Assembly (NCBI RefSeq): GCF_030864355.1 | Contig: NC_083395.1 | Location: 1,612,001-1,676,000, forward strand | DNA length: 64,000 nucleotides | Direction: 5' to 3' | Origin: Cutaneotrichosporon cavernicola | Lineage: Eukaryota; Basidiomycota; Tremellomycetes; Trichosporonales; Trichosporonaceae | Shown here: piece by piece, positions 42,701 through 53,832 of the stretch | Numbering within the stretch: the first letter of the stretch is position 1 | Layout of the letters: each line of letters begins with the position of its first letter | Notes under the pieces: model-generated | The model's input: the letters and a program-made list of their open reading frames with translations, nothing else | What the model was told of the DNA's origin: nothing | The model's database searches: none | Position numbers and translations under genes: made by a program

Positions 42701-45665
42701 GGTGCAGTCGACGTTGCAGTCGTACCTCAACGAGTCGCGCGACGTGCTGCTCATCGACAGCGTTGAGATGGGAGCCGGCCTCGCGCTGCACTTCTCCAAG
42801 GCCATCTCTAGACTTGATCGGCAGGAGACGATGATGCCGGTTATCGGCGGCTGGCAGTCGGACTGCTCGAACCTCGTCGTGAGCCAGTACGCCGCCAAGA
42901 ACTACTACGACGGCGAGCTCAGCGGTGCGCGCCATATTCTCCGCGAGGGCCTGCAGTCGCTGCAGAAAGACGCGCCGGCGACTACCTCGAACAAGGAGCG
43001 CCTTGCGTTCAAGTCTCAGATGGCCGACGCTATCAACAAGGTGCACACCAAGGATGCGCTGTCGATCGTCGAGATGCGTCGCCTGCTTCTCCGAGCCGTT
43101 TCCGTGCTCATCGCATCGCCGAACATGGACGCCGACATTCTTCACTGCCTCGTCGAGCTGCCCATGGCCGTGTTCACGCCTCTTGCGATCGCCGCAGGCA
43201 TCGATGCTTGGACGTGGCTCGTCCGTCAGCGCTCCGAGGCCGAGATCGCGCTCATGGGTGAGATCTCGGCAGGGTGGCTCAGCACCATCCGCGAGCACAA
43301 GGGCCTGTTCAGCAGCAGCATGAACTACCACGACCCGTTCGAGACACCGATCGAGTACACGCCCAGCGACAAGAAGACCATGGACGTCGAGAAGAAGAAG
43401 GCCGACCGGCTGCTGCGCCCTCACCTCCTCCTGCTGCAGGTGCTGTCATCGCAGTTCCAGGCGGTCAAGTACAGTGAGGCTGGGATCATGATCTCGCTTG
43501 CGCGTCTCATGATGCGGTCGCTCGGCGCGGCCGACCACATGAGCACGCACCCTCTCTCGCGTGAGGTCCGCTTCACCCTGCTGCTCTTTGGTTTCCAGAT
43601 CCTGGCGAGCAGCAAGACTGAGGCATTGCTCGAGCTGCGTTTCCGCGACTTACTATTCAAAGCGGCGTTTTCGTGGTTTGCCATCCGCCCGCAGTGGTCG
43701 TTCGGCAGCGACCGCATCCAGATCGGTGCGGAAATCAAGCTGCTGCAAGACTTTATGGACGCGGTGACCAAGGACACGATCCGCGGCGACCACGTCACGA
43801 CGTCGCTGCGGGATCGCGACGCGGCGTGGCTCATTCCCGGTACGAAGTCGCTACAGGACTACACCGCGATGCACCGCGACCGCGTGCGGCTCATGCAGCT
43901 ATTCGTTGAGAATGAGATCCATCGCCTCAATGTGTGGTACAATCCCGCCAATGACAAGGGACGCAATCTCGTCACGGGAAACACCGTCGAGTCGGCTGTC
44001 TCGGCCGAAGAGTGGTCCAGCCTCGTCCGCAAGGCGTGGAGACAAAACCCCGCAATGGCCGTGCACATGGCCGAGCGGTTCAAGAACACGACTACCGTCG
44101 TGCCCGAGCTTGTCAAGCTCATCCGCGCGGACCCGAGAGTAGTCCTACACGTGCCCGAGGCGCTCCAGTTCTTCCTCGGTGACAAGCTCGAGCCGTCTAT
44201 GCGCCGGGGCCTGCACTGGCTCCTGATCTGGGACAAGGTTCCGCCCATCGAAGCGCTCAACTACTTCCAGCCGCGATACGGAAACGATCCGATCATCCTA
44301 CAGTACGCGATGCGTGTGCTCGAGGAGCACCCAGTCGACCTGACATTCTTCTTTGTCCCACAGGTCGTGCAGGCGTTGCGTGCGGACCCGCTAGGCTACG
44401 TCGCGCGGTTCATCTTTGAGACGTCTAAGATTTCGCAGCTCTTCTGCCATCAGATCATCTGGAACATGAAGGCGAACATGTACAAGGACGACAATGGCGA
44501 AGAGCCCGACTCGCTCAAGCCGACGCTCGAGGGCATGGTCGACAGAATCGTTGCAAGCCTCAGTGGCAAAGCCCAGGAATTCTACAACCGCGAGTTTGGG
44601 TTCTTCGGCGAGGTGACGAGTATCTCGGGCAAGCTCAAGCCGTACATCAAGAAGACCAAGCCTGAGAAGAAGGCCAAGATTGACGAGGAGATGGCCAAGA
44701 TCAAGCTAGAAGTCGGCGTGTATCTCCCCTCCAACCCCGATGGTGTAGTCGTGGACTTGGACCGCAAGTCTGGCCGACCGCTCCAATCCCATGCCAAGGC
44801 GCCGTTCATGGCGACGTTCAAGGTGCGCAAGGAACGTATCGACCTGGACGCAGAGGACGATGCGCCCAAGGTCACGTACGATGTGTGGCAGTCAGCCATC
44901 TTCAAGGTCGGCGACGACTGCCGGCAGGACGTCCTTGCACTCCAACTCATTGCCATGTTCAAAAACGTGTTCACCCAGCTCGGCCTGACGCTGTACCTCT
45001 TCCCGTACCGCGTGACGGCCACTGCGCCGGGATGCGGTGTGATCGACGTGGTGCCGAATGCGACTTCGCGTGACGAAATGGGCCGCGCGCAGATCAACGA
45101 CCTCGTCGAGTACTTTGTGGACAAGTACGGCGGTGTCGACACGGTGTCCTTCCAGCGCGCACGCCTCAACTTTATCCAGAGCATGGCGGCGTACTCTGTT
45201 GCGTGCTACATCCTGCAGATCAAGGATAGGCACAACGGCAACATTATGATTGACGGCGAAGGCCACATTGTCCATATCGACTTTGGCTTCCTCTTTGACA
45301 TTGGGCCTGGCGGGATCAAGTTTGAGGCTGGCTCGTTCAAGCTGAACAAGGAGATGGTGGCGCTCATGGGCGGCGGCGATAGCCAGGGGTTCCGAATGTT
45401 CACCGAATTGACGGTCAAGGCGTTCCTTGCCATCCGGCCGCACGCGGACCAGCTCGTCGACACGGTCGCGCTTATGCTCGGTACGGGCCTGCCGTCGTTC
45501 AAGGGCGAGGGGACGATCAAGCGTTTGCGTGACCGCTTTGCACTGCATCTCAACGAGCGCGGTGCGAGCGAGTACATGCTCGGTGTGATCCACAATGCGT
45601 TCCAGAACATGCGGTCGGACATCTACGACGGCTTCCAGAAGTACCAGAATGGTATTCCGTACTAG
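39702..45665 (+). CDS. STT4: Phosphatidylinositol 4-kinase STT4/PI4K-alpha (1,947 aa)
   Basis: Lipid kinase making PI4P at the plasma membrane. Three exons (39702-39709, 39794-42029, 42066-45665) total 5,844 nt. The first coding exon is only eight bases (ATG GAC TG). The N-terminal 1,300 residues are helical solenoid. The PIK helical domain precedes the catalytic domain, where GDDCRQDVLALQLIAMFKNV, ATAPGCGVIDVVPN, ILQIKDRHNGNIMID (about residue 1800) and HIDFGFLFDIGPGGIKFEAG contain the catalytic Asp-Arg-His-Asn and the Mg-binding DFG. The C-terminus FQKYQNGIPY matches the conserved end of the family. Introns are 84 and 36 nt, so this 6-kb gene is almost intron-free compared with its neighbours. 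Confidence 0.96.
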
Positions 45666-45767
45666 GCAAGGCAAGGTCGCGAAGCGGTGACGCTCTGAGC
45701 TTGTTTAGAATCTTGTAATTGTACATGCATCTGTCTATCGCCTCTACCGCCCAACCAACACCCTCGC

Positions 45768-46297
45768 CTACTTGCGCATGAGGAGATAAACGTTCTCGCC
45801 AACAGTAACTCCCGCCAGGTGGCGGAAACTACCGCGCAGCGCCATGAGCAGACCGCCAAACGAGATATATGCCGTCGTCTGGTTATCGCCGCGCACACTA
45901 TCGTCAAACTTGTACACCTTGCCCTGGCAGACATAGTCGTAGTCGTTGGCCAGTCCCTGGTCTTCGGCCCGCCACAGCTCGCGCTTAATCTTACGCGGCG
46001 CGTCCCCGTCCCCGTCCCCTTCCTCAGCGACGTCGTCTTCGGGCTTGAGCGACCGTGCGAGGAGAAGCGAGAACACTTCATCCTTTTGCAGCGGATACAG
46101 CTCGATGGCAATATCGAGGTGGAGCTGCATCCCCATATCGCGCGACTCGGCCTTGATGCGCGACACGCGGTCGAACTTTTTCCCGTCCTCATCCACGGCC
46201 TAGCGTCAGCGAATGTGCGCATCGCATCGGCAAATCCAAAACCCACCAGCACCGTGAATCGGTCCTCGAAGATGACGTTTGGGCGGTCGTCGTTCAT
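45768..46297 (-). CDS. RPB8: RNA polymerases I/II/III shared subunit RPB8 (160 aa)
   Basis: OB-fold subunit common to the three nuclear RNA polymerases. Two exons (46247-46297, 45768-46199) total 483 nt. The sequence shows IFEDRFTVLAVDEDGKKFDR, VSRIKAESRDMGMQLHLDIA, LYPLQKDEVFSLLLARSL, DYVCQGKVYKFDD, AYISFGGLLMALRGS and the end VGENVYLLMRK, all usual Rpb8 blocks in order. It is slightly longer than yeast Rpb8 because of an acidic loop (EEGDGDGDA). The intron (47 nt) ends CTGACGCTAG. The gene is convergent with STT4 and divergent from TIM17. Confidence 0.95.
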
Positions 46298-46520
46298 CGT
46301 GTGTAGATGTAGAGTATCGTGGATGCCGAGTCGTTGGATTGTTGTTGCGTTAATGCGGGGGTGGAAATCTTGGTACTTATTCGAGCCCCAATTAGCCAAA
46401 CCCGTCTTTTTACGCCGCGCCGTCGTTGCTCTCCATCTACTTTGCCGCGCCGTCCATCCTCTCCATCTACTCGATACAATCACGCCGAGCGCTTAAGCCC
46501 CTTCCTCCACCGTATCCACC
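46298..46520. promoter_or_regulatory. RPB8/TIM17 bidirectional promoter with 30-bp direct repeat
   Basis: 223-bp divergent gap. Two direct copies of GCCGCGCCGTC followed by CTCTCCATCTACT lie at 46414-46441 and 46444-46471, spaced 30 bp. They differ only in a four-base centre. The copies sit 50-107 bp upstream of the TIM17 ATG. Confidence 0.6.
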
Positions 46521-47482
46521 ATGTCTCACGGCGACCATACCCGCGACCCATGGTGCGTTGTTTTTTCTTTTTCTGATTCCTTGATCCTAGGTCGTCTATG
46601 GATCTGGACCCATTGAGCAAACACTAACCCCAGCCCCTGGGTCATCCTCAACGACTTTGGCGGCGCGTTCTCAATGGGCGCGATTGGCGGTGGTATTTGG
46701 CACGGCATCAAGGGCGCCAGGAATAGCCCCAAGGTGCGTGATCCCAGCTGAGTGATGAGGAAGGGTGACAGATGTATCCGGCGAGCGGGGAACAAGGCGG
46801 CAGCGCAGTCGTGGACCTGTTGGCGCGATGCCGTGAGGGTGAACGGCGTTGCCGAGGGGTGACGGCGCTCTGCTCTCATCTCCCTCCCATATCCCCATCC
46901 CCCACCCCTCCCCTCCATCCCACCCTCCCACCTTCCCCCCATACCACCCTCCACCTCGCTTCGCCTCCCTCCCGTCCTCCAACCCCCCCCCACCCCCACC
47001 TCCCCCCCGCCTCGCTGTGCAGCGCTAACCTCAGGGCGAGCGTCTCGCCGGCTCTCTGTCCGCCATCAAGGCGCGTGCCCCCGTCCTCGGTGGCAACTTT
47101 GGTATCTGGGGTGGTCTCTTTGCATCCTATGACTGTGCCGTCAAGGGGTACCGCCAGAAGGAGGACCCTTGGAATGCCATCATTGCCGGTTTCTGCGTCG
47201 GTGGTACCCTTGCCTTCCGCGGTAAGTAGCGGCTGTCGTGGGTGACGGTGCGAGCTTCGCTTGCTGTGAATCAGCTCGCCACGCACGCCCGACACCCAGC
47301 CCTGTTCCATATACGACTCGCTGACCCCAGGCGGACCAAAGGCGGCGCTGGGCGGTGCCATTGGTTGTGGTATCCTTCTCGGCGTATTCGAGGGCGTCGG
47401 TGTGCTCATGTCGCGCGCGTTTGCGCAGCCTGTCCCAGCGATGCAATTGCCAGAGCAGGCCGCACAGCCCGCGCTCGCGTAA
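46521..47482 (+). CDS. TIM17: Mitochondrial inner-membrane translocase subunit TIM17 (156 aa)
   Basis: Core channel-forming subunit of TIM23, which imports presequence proteins. Four exons (46521-46552, 46634-46733, 47035-47221, 47331-47482) total 471 nt. The sequence starts [20 protein letters not shown] and has four helices with Gly-rich motifs ([68 protein letters not shown]). Cys11 and Cys78 occupy the positions of the conserved Tim17 disulfide of yeast (Cys10-Cys77). Cys11 is split by intron 1. Introns are 81, 301 and 109 nt, longer than elsewhere, the second with C-rich low-complexity sequence. Confidence 0.95.
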
Positions 47483-47754
47483 GCTTAGACCCGTTTGTAC
47501 ATGTACACTGGATTCCCCATGGCATGCCGCCAGCTCATACACCTCTCTGCATGATGCATACGTGATGGACTAGTGGTAGTGGCAAGGCGGGAAAATTCCG
47601 TGGCCCCGCTCTGTAGCCGAATGTTCCATTAGCCCAGTTTGCCAAAGTTGCGTCACAACTTTCCAACCAGAGTGGAGGGAGATGACTGACGTAGTCACCG
47701 GCTCCCCTTAGCCTGGTTTGTTGTCTTTTATCACTTCATCACTCATCACTCGCC

Positions 47755-48710
47755 ATGCTCAAGTCAAGGATGGTCCTACGGCGTCTCTGCCGCGTCCCTC
47801 TCGCCGCGTCTTGCAGGCCAGCTCTCCCTCTTCGTTTCCCTATCTCCATCACATCTCCCTCCTCTTCCTCATTCTCTACCTCTCCCCATCTCTTCAACAG
47901 CCCCACCCGCCCCTGCCCCTCCTGCGGCGCCGCCATCCCCATCCCCGCCTCTCCCTGCCCTTCCTGCGCCGCCCTCATCCCCATCCCCCGCGGCCTCTCC
48001 CTCCATTCCCTCCTGGGTTTATCCGACCCCATCCTCTCGCCCGAGGACATGGGCCATCACCCCATTGGCGACTATGACATCGCCGCAGAACTCGCATCAC
48101 TCCCGGCGCACGGGTACGACCTGGACCCGCGGTCGCTGCGCCTCGAAATGCTGCGCAGGCAGGCTAGTCTCCATCCAGACCGGAATCGGGATGATGAGGA
48201 TATGGCAGCGGCTCTGAGTGGCCGGATTAATAAGGCTTATGAAGTGCTCGCGAATCCACAGACTAGGGCAGAGTATATTGTCAGTCGCCCCTATCTCAAA
48301 GTCAAGTCACGCTGATGCCAGCTCGAACAGTTCGGGCTCGACACTAAAGAAACGGACCACCTGACGGACCACGACCTCCTCATGGAGATCCTGGATGCGC
48401 GCGAGACACTCGAGGACGCGACGCCCGAGGAGGTCGAGGAGCTGCGTGTTGACAACCAGGGTGAGTGGGGGGAGGAGGGAGGGAAGGACGGCGGAGGGAG
48501 CACCGCGAGGCCTCGACCAAGAAGCAGTGACAGCCACCAAGAAATCCACAATCCCCCGCACAGCTGACCCCAGCAAAAGCCGACGACGTCGCTCGCCAGA
48601 TCAAGGAAGCGCTGTCCAAGGACCCTCCGCAGTTGCACGAGGCCAAGCAGCTCGCTGTGGAGCTCAAGTACTGGGTTGGGCTGGAACATGCGGCCCGCGA
48701 GCGTCTGTAG
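47755..48710 (+). CDS. JAC1: Mitochondrial iron-sulfur J-protein JAC1/HSCB (266 aa)
   Basis: Co-chaperone that brings the Isu scaffold to mitochondrial Hsp70 for cluster transfer. Three exons (47755-48279, 48322-48460, 48574-48710) total 801 nt. The N-terminal 45 residues are basic and Ser-rich, a likely presequence. Two CPSC motifs (residues 54-57 and 68-71) resemble the N-terminal zinc-type tetracysteine of animal HSCB, which yeast Jac1 lacks. The J-domain has RRQASLHPDRNR with HPD at 140-142, then AALSGRINKAYEVLANPQTR. The C-terminal three-helix domain (LLMEILDARETLEDAT to YWVGLEHAARERL) matches HscB. Introns are 42 and 113 nt, ending CTGATGCCAG and CTGACCCCAG. Confidence 0.92.
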
Positions 48711-49065
48711 GTTGTAGCAGAATGCAGTGTGTACAAGTCGGCCACGTGATGTGAACAGCGCTGTGACAGGTGAGGACATGGTGAGGAATCTGACGGTGAG
48801 GATTTTGCTGGATTCTGGTCATTTCACGTGCGCAGTGCCGTTCAGATGACGGGTTGGACACTGCCGCGAGTACGAGTACCGTCGGATGTATAGAGAACGC
48901 CATGAAGCGCGCTTGCGCCAGCTTGTGATATGCTTCATGGTAATACAACAGTACACGCAAGTGTGCAAGTGTGCAAGTGCAAGTGTACAACTCTAATGAA
49001 TAAATATACAGACGGAGAGGAATGCCAGCTTGACTTGGGCTTGCTCGTTCCTCCCTCCGGCTATG
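48711..49065. other. Convergent 3' intergenic region
   Basis: 355 bp between the facing stop codons of JAC1 and the G-patch-like gene. It includes a GCAAGTGTGCAAGTGTGCAA short repeat at about 48957-48982. Nothing else was recognised. Confidence 0.4.
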
Positions 49066-50121
49066 CTATCGCAGCGCGGCCGCGATCCGGGCGCGGTGCT
49101 CGCGATCCCGCCGCTCCTGCTCCGCCCACTTAATCTTGGCCTTCTTGCTCGGCTCAGTCTTGGCATCATGTCTCTTGCCTGCGCCCTGCAACCGCGCGCG
49201 TTCAATCTCGGCATAGGAATGCGACACTCGCTTTTCGGCCGGAATACGACCCAGGCCGAGGCGGTTGAACTTGAGTGCAGTCGCAATTGGGGCCGTCCGT
49301 CCCGGGCCGTGCTTGATCTCTTCTTCATCTTGTTCATCCTCAGAGTCCTCAGAGTCCGCCGTGAGGTCGACCACGCCGGTTTCTGGACTGGGCCTTGGGG
49401 CCTGTGCCGTTACCTCATCCTCTGTCCATCCTTCGGGGCGGCCGAGGCCGCCGCCGGCCCATCCCAGTGCGGCCAGGCGAGAGAAACCGACGTTCTCGGG
49501 ACCGAGAACGTACCGTGGTATTGGGGGTGGTGCGGGTTTCGCTGTGTCAATGTTTAGCATTGAGCCAATGGAGGCGGTGGATGGTTTTGGTGTAGGGTGC
49601 TTGGGGGCCGAGGCTAGCGCGCGCCGGATGAACCATTCAGAGCGGTGGACGCGGATCGGGGCTGACGGCGCCGCAGCTGGGGTAGATGGTCGAGCATATG
49701 TGCGTGCCGGCCCAGAGGCCTTGTGATCTGGGTCCTCTGTCGGGGCCGGGCTCGCCCTTGCACTCGCCGACAGGGAGCGATACCAGTCGGCGACGGCTGC
49801 GCCGTCGTCCCCCACCTTGTTTTCCTTCAAACCCTCCTCGACATCAACGCCAAAGCCATCGAGCACGCTGCGACCAAGATCGTCATAACTGCTTTCGGCG
49901 AGCACGAAGACTGGTGGTCCCTTGCGTCCCCCGTGGCCGGCGGGGTTGATGTTCCACTCCTTCCATGCGGCCCAGTCGTTCCGCTCCCTCCATGCGGCCC
50001 AGTCGCGCGGTGCCGCCTCTTGGGGCTGTGGAATGTGCGAGCGAATGTACGCTGGTGGAGCGAGGAATCCCAGTCCGCGCCGTGAGGGTCCGGACCGCTC
50101 GTCGCGCTCGTCGTCCTCCAT
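49066..50121 (-). CDS. G-patch-like protein with acidic SIM-like segment (351 aa)
   Basis: A single exon, unusual here. The N-terminus is hydrophilic (PAYIRSHIPQPQEAAPRDWA). The central WFIRRALA and then LGPENVGFSRLAALGWAGGG plus LGRPEGW fit a G-patch core (Gly and aromatic spacing, GW then GxGLG), though without all consensus glycines. Next comes VVDLTADSEDSEDEQDEEE, a run that looks like a SUMO-interacting motif followed by acidic residues. The C-terminus is basic (KTEPSKKAKIKWAEQERRDR) and probably nuclear. G-patch proteins usually activate DEAH helicases. Whether that holds here is inference, and the partner is unknown. Confidence 0.7.
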   Translation of the reverse strand: MEDDERDERSGPSRRGLGFLAPPAYIRSHIPQPQEAAPRDWAAWRERNDWAAWKEWNINPAGHGGRKGPPVFVLAESSYDDLGRSVLDGFGVDVEEGLKENKVGDDGAAVADWYRSLSASARASPAPTEDPDHKASGPARTYARPSTPAAAPSAPIRVHRSEWFIRRALASAPKHPTPKPSTASIGSMLNIDTAKPAPPPIPRYVLGPENVGFSRLAALGWAGGGLGRPEGWTEDEVTAQAPRPSPETGVVDLTADSEDSEDEQDEEEIKHGPGRTAPIATALKFNRLGLGRIPAEKRVSHSYAEIERARLQGAGKRHDAKTEPSKKAKIKWAEQERRDREHRARIAAALR

Positions 50122-50452
50122 TCGATGAGATGAGTGATGAGCAAGAAAGCAAGACAGAGCTGGAGCTGAACTGAGTTGGGTGGCGACTTTGGCTGCCGCG
50201 GAAGCAATTTGTACTATCGGAGCCTGCTAAACCTGTTAAATGAATGTTGTGTTTGTTTACCAGCCATCCTAATAACCATTCTAACATTCAAACAATGTGC
50301 CAGTTAGTCGACTAGTCAAGAAGCCAATAGCAACCCTTGCGTCATGATTCTACTCTACCTACAGAGGGAATCAAGTGAGATCTGAGCCTAAACTCTTGTC
50401 AACAACACTTGCTCTTGTCGTCTTTCCCACTCTCCCTCCACTAAATCACACA
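50122..50452. promoter_or_regulatory. Divergent promoter region
   Basis: 331-bp head-to-head gap between the G-patch-like gene and the small basic protein gene. AT-rich segments lie around 50200-50350. No motif was identified. Confidence 0.4.
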
Positions 50453-51073
50453 ATGGGCGCCGTCCTCTCCCTCCCCTTCTTTCGGCGACGCACCCGTCGT
50501 CGCCGCGCCCCAGTCTCCACACCCATCAGCCATCCCCGTCCCCTCCTCCGTCGCGAAGACGTCGACAAGACGGACGAGATCCAGCTCGACCTCGTCCCCA
50601 AGACGCACCACTCGACATCACTAGCGTCGATGGGTTCGCGTATTGTTCGCTCAGCCAGTGCGAGTTCGCGAACATCCCGACGGACCCGCCGCAGGCCAGG
50701 CGAGTTGGGTCAGGAAACCATTCCCGAAGTCCTCGAACCCAAGGAACTGAGCATCCCCAGTCTCTCGTCGGCCACGGCATCGGACAGCTCGTGCTCGTCC
50801 AAGCCGCCACTTGAAGTCGCCCCACTCCCAATCTCACTCCCTCTCCCTCTCCCGATACAGGCACCCCGAGTGGGGTCGTCCGTGGTCGGGTCCAAGCAAA
50901 GGCGCCGTCGGGCATCGATCCGCCGCGCAAGTACCGCTACGCGACGCACAAGCTCGAAACGCCGCATCGAGAGTGGATGGGACATGATCCGCCGCGATGA
51001 GGCGGACGGGTGGGCACCAGCAGCAGGCCGCGCTGGCGGTAAACGCGTGCGCCTGGCGTGGCCGGGGGCGTGA
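50453..51073 (+). CDS. Small basic Ser/Arg-rich protein with possible N-myristoylation site (206 aa)
   Basis: Single exon. The start MGAVLSLPFF places Gly at position 2 and Ser at 6, the pattern used by N-myristoyltransferase, followed by a polybasic RRRTRRRR. Such a pair would give membrane attachment. The rest is Ser/Arg/Pro-rich low complexity with a second basic cluster (KQRRRRASIRRASTATRRTS) containing possible AGC-kinase sites (RRAS). No family was recognised. Low-complexity composition makes coding status less certain than for neighbours, but the frame is clean over 206 codons and preceded by a pyrimidine-rich leader. Confidence 0.55.
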   Translation: MGAVLSLPFFRRRTRRRRAPVSTPISHPRPLLRREDVDKTDEIQLDLVPKTHHSTSLASMGSRIVRSASASSRTSRRTRRRPGELGQETIPEVLEPKELSIPSLSSATASDSSCSSKPPLEVAPLPISLPLPLPIQAPRVGSSVVGSKQRRRRASIRRASTATRRTSSKRRIESGWDMIRRDEADGWAPAAGRAGGKRVRLAWPGA

Positions 51074-52086
51074 GCGACCGTGAGCGACCGTGAGAGCCGG
51101 TGATCCGTGAGGCTAAATTGTGGGGGTTGGTCTGATCTCAGAATAGGCCCTGCTTGCTTCTCGAGAGTTTTCTGCTCGCACCACTTGGACCAGTTTGACC
51201 ACTCGCATCACTCGCAACGCGCACACTCCTTCGAGAAGAAGGCGAGACTGCAACCCCGAAATCGGGTGGACTGGGCTCAAGGCGGGCCCCCGAGGCCCCA
51301 GCGCCACACCCAGTCCCCAACCACACCAACACCCAATCCCCAACCGCTGTCCCTCCCTGACATTCCGCGACTTGTAGGATCGATGTACTGTTTGTATCCG
51401 AGTTGGTGGGTGGCTTTGTCAGGCGGGTTGTGTGTGTGATGATGAGATGAGATGAGCGCCACACTATCGCGTCCCGAGTGGAGTCAGTCCTGGATCTTGT
51501 GGCAGTCTGCTGCACCATCTTGGTCGAGTGAGACGGACTGGGCAGACGCCGACCATCAAGCGGTGCGTACTAACCCGCGCTGGAATGTAGTGACGTACGT
51601 CGGTGGACACCCGCCACCCAAAATCGTTCACAAAGTGTGTTTACGTAAAGTGTCAAATGCCACCGTCACGCGACTGACTTATAAACTCACCACCACTAGA
51701 GCCCAACTGTCGCAAGCCATCCTCGACGCTTGTCTCTGACCTTGTGCGATTCCCGCCCTCCCCCGAGTTGGTCAACCCAGTCCAACCCGAACAATTCAAA
51801 AACACCCAAAGCCCAAATGACCAGCTCCAACCACTCCCGACCACCTTGAAAGGCGAAAGAACAGCCCGCGACAGACCGCGAAATCGACCAACATTCTCGA
51901 CAGGCAGCCCGGCATCATCCTCGATCATAACGAATGCAATCTCAAGGATTGTACACTTCATGGGCCCCCATGATACAGTAGATTAACACAGAATACAGAA
52001 TCCATACACACGTCATAATCATAATGCAATGCAACAACTTCAACTCTTGTCGACCCGCTGAAACGTTGGCCCCAAGCACTGCTTGG
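51074..52086. other. 1.0-kb convergent intergenic region
   Basis: Gap between the stop codons of the small basic protein gene (plus) and a membrane protein gene (minus). It includes a C/A-rich tract with CCCCAACC and CCAACACCCAATCC repeats at about 51300-51350. Several open frames exist but none looks coding. No RNA gene was recognised. Confidence 0.35.
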
Positions 52087-53832
52087 TCACTTTCCGGGAC
52101 GCTTCGATGACGACGAGCGATGGGAGCGCGAAACTCTCGTACGCGAATCGCCGACGCGCAGATGAGTGTCTTCCTCGACGTCCGAGCCGTAAACCGACGA
52201 GTCCGTCGACGCAACGCTGCGCTGCGACCGGCGACGCGGAATGAACCCGCGCTGCTTGGGCTTTTCGTCGCCAGACGCCGTGCTCTTCCAGCTGGTGTCG
52301 TAAACAGGCAGCTCTTCCTTGACCGAAATATTCCCAGTGGCAGAGAGAGGTGGCACATGCATGTTCGAGTCCACGCTGCTACCGTCAACGAGTAGGGGTG
52401 CGGCCGCGACGGGCACATTGACTCCACGCATGGACGTGGCATTCCTGCCAGGGTTAGCGTGATCATGACTCCAACGCACAGTTGCGGACTCGAAACGTTG
52501 AGACTACCTGGAGTGCCGACTTCCGCCGTGACGGGGTCGCTTGGGTGAGCCGCGCCACCAGTGAACGGAACGACTCGGCGGTAGGCCAGCTTGTCGTCTT
52601 GCTGCTTGCGGCGGCGAAACCAAAGGAATAGACCACCAACGATGGCCACTGCAGCAACACCGCCCACCACACCGCCGACGATGGGCCCAATGTGATTAGA
52701 CTTGTTTTTGCCGACCGCGTTTTTCCCCGTCTTCACATCCTCTGGCTTGTCCTTTCTTGGTGTCAGTAGTCCCCGGAACCACAACTTACGTCGAATACCA
52801 AATCTTGACTGTCTTCAGGCCAATCCCCTTTCCGTCGGCCAGCACCTTGACGCTGTACACACTGTCCTGCTGCGGATCAAGCGTGATGTCGTAGTAGGGC
52901 TGTTCGTTCGGGTTCTTCTCCGAACGGTAAGCAGAACTGTTGAACGTGTTCACATCCGTGTCGGGGTTCTTCGTGATGAGGGAGGCCCTGTACGTTCCAA
53001 AGTCGGGATCCGTAACGCCCAAGACCATGACTCGCGTGGTGTTACTGGGTAGCTTGATTTCAATCGCGTTGTTCTCGGCCAGATATACCACATCACCATT
53101 GATGGTACTGCCCGTGAAGGTCACCTTGGCGTCGGATGTGAGGGTATGATTACCATCCACCTCGTCCACCAGCGGAATCGTATCAAGGTTTTCCGGACGG
53201 TTCGGGCTACAAGTCAGAGCGTGCAAACCTAGAATACCTTACTCATCAACATCCATCGTACTGGAAATCACCACGCTGGTGACAGTAGGGATTGGCTCAA
53301 AACTCAGGGCCTGCAGCAGCTTGTCCGAGCCGCTGCTGTTGAGGAGGACATCGCCTTCAGGCTCTAGAAGACTTTGGTGCGTGTCGTTAGGGTTCGTGAG
53401 TTGGTAGGTGGTGTTTGGTTGCGCAGATCCTTTCACAGTGACACCAGTTCCAAGGAACGAGAGGATAGACGAGTTGGAGCGAGACGTGTCGTTTAGTCCC
53501 TCCGGGGTCCAACCATAAGGGAACATGGGGCTGCTCGCGTCGAGGATGAGAGTGTAGACTCGCAAGCTCGCTGGTGACCAACTATGGGGCTTGATGGGTG
53601 ACTCAGCGGGCGAGTTGGAGATAGTGGAAGCTGCAGGCATGAGGGCAGGTGAGACGGTGGATTGTTCAGGTAGAGGGCCAGCATTCAGTTTCGATGCCTG
53701 TGAGGTCGCTGGGATGACTTGCGGGCGGACAGTGCTACTCAAGATTGTGTTCGATCCGTCACCCTGCCCTTGCGCTGCACAAAGTGATCCTAGTAGGGCG
53801 ATGAAGCCGACGAGAGGGCGGGAGGACACCAT
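52087..53832 (-). CDS. Type I single-pass membrane glycoprotein, unknown family (546 aa)
   Basis: Four exons (53243-53832, 52790-53206, 52480-52755, 52087-52444) total 1,641 nt. A signal peptide (MVSSRPLVGFIALLGSLCAA) leads a long Ser/Thr-rich ectodomain with many N-glycosylation sequons (NDTSRSNSSI, NTTYQLTNPNDT, NHTL, NTTR) and beta-rich segments (AKVTFTGSTINGDVVYLAEN). The transmembrane helix is IGPIVGGVVGGVAAVAIVGG with FLW, then stop-transfer RRRK. The cytosolic tail holds KPKQRGFIPRRRSQRS and ends SSSKRPGK. The Gly/Val-rich helix after a Lys/Asn linker and the basic cytosolic start recall fungal Mid2-like or Axl2-like sensors, but no family can be named. Introns are 36, 34 and 35 nt. 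Confidence 0.78.

Noticed and set aside
42459..43424. 321-codon minus-strand frame inside STT4
   Set aside because: Leu/Arg/Glu-rich mirror of the STT4 solenoid with no independent start context or motif.
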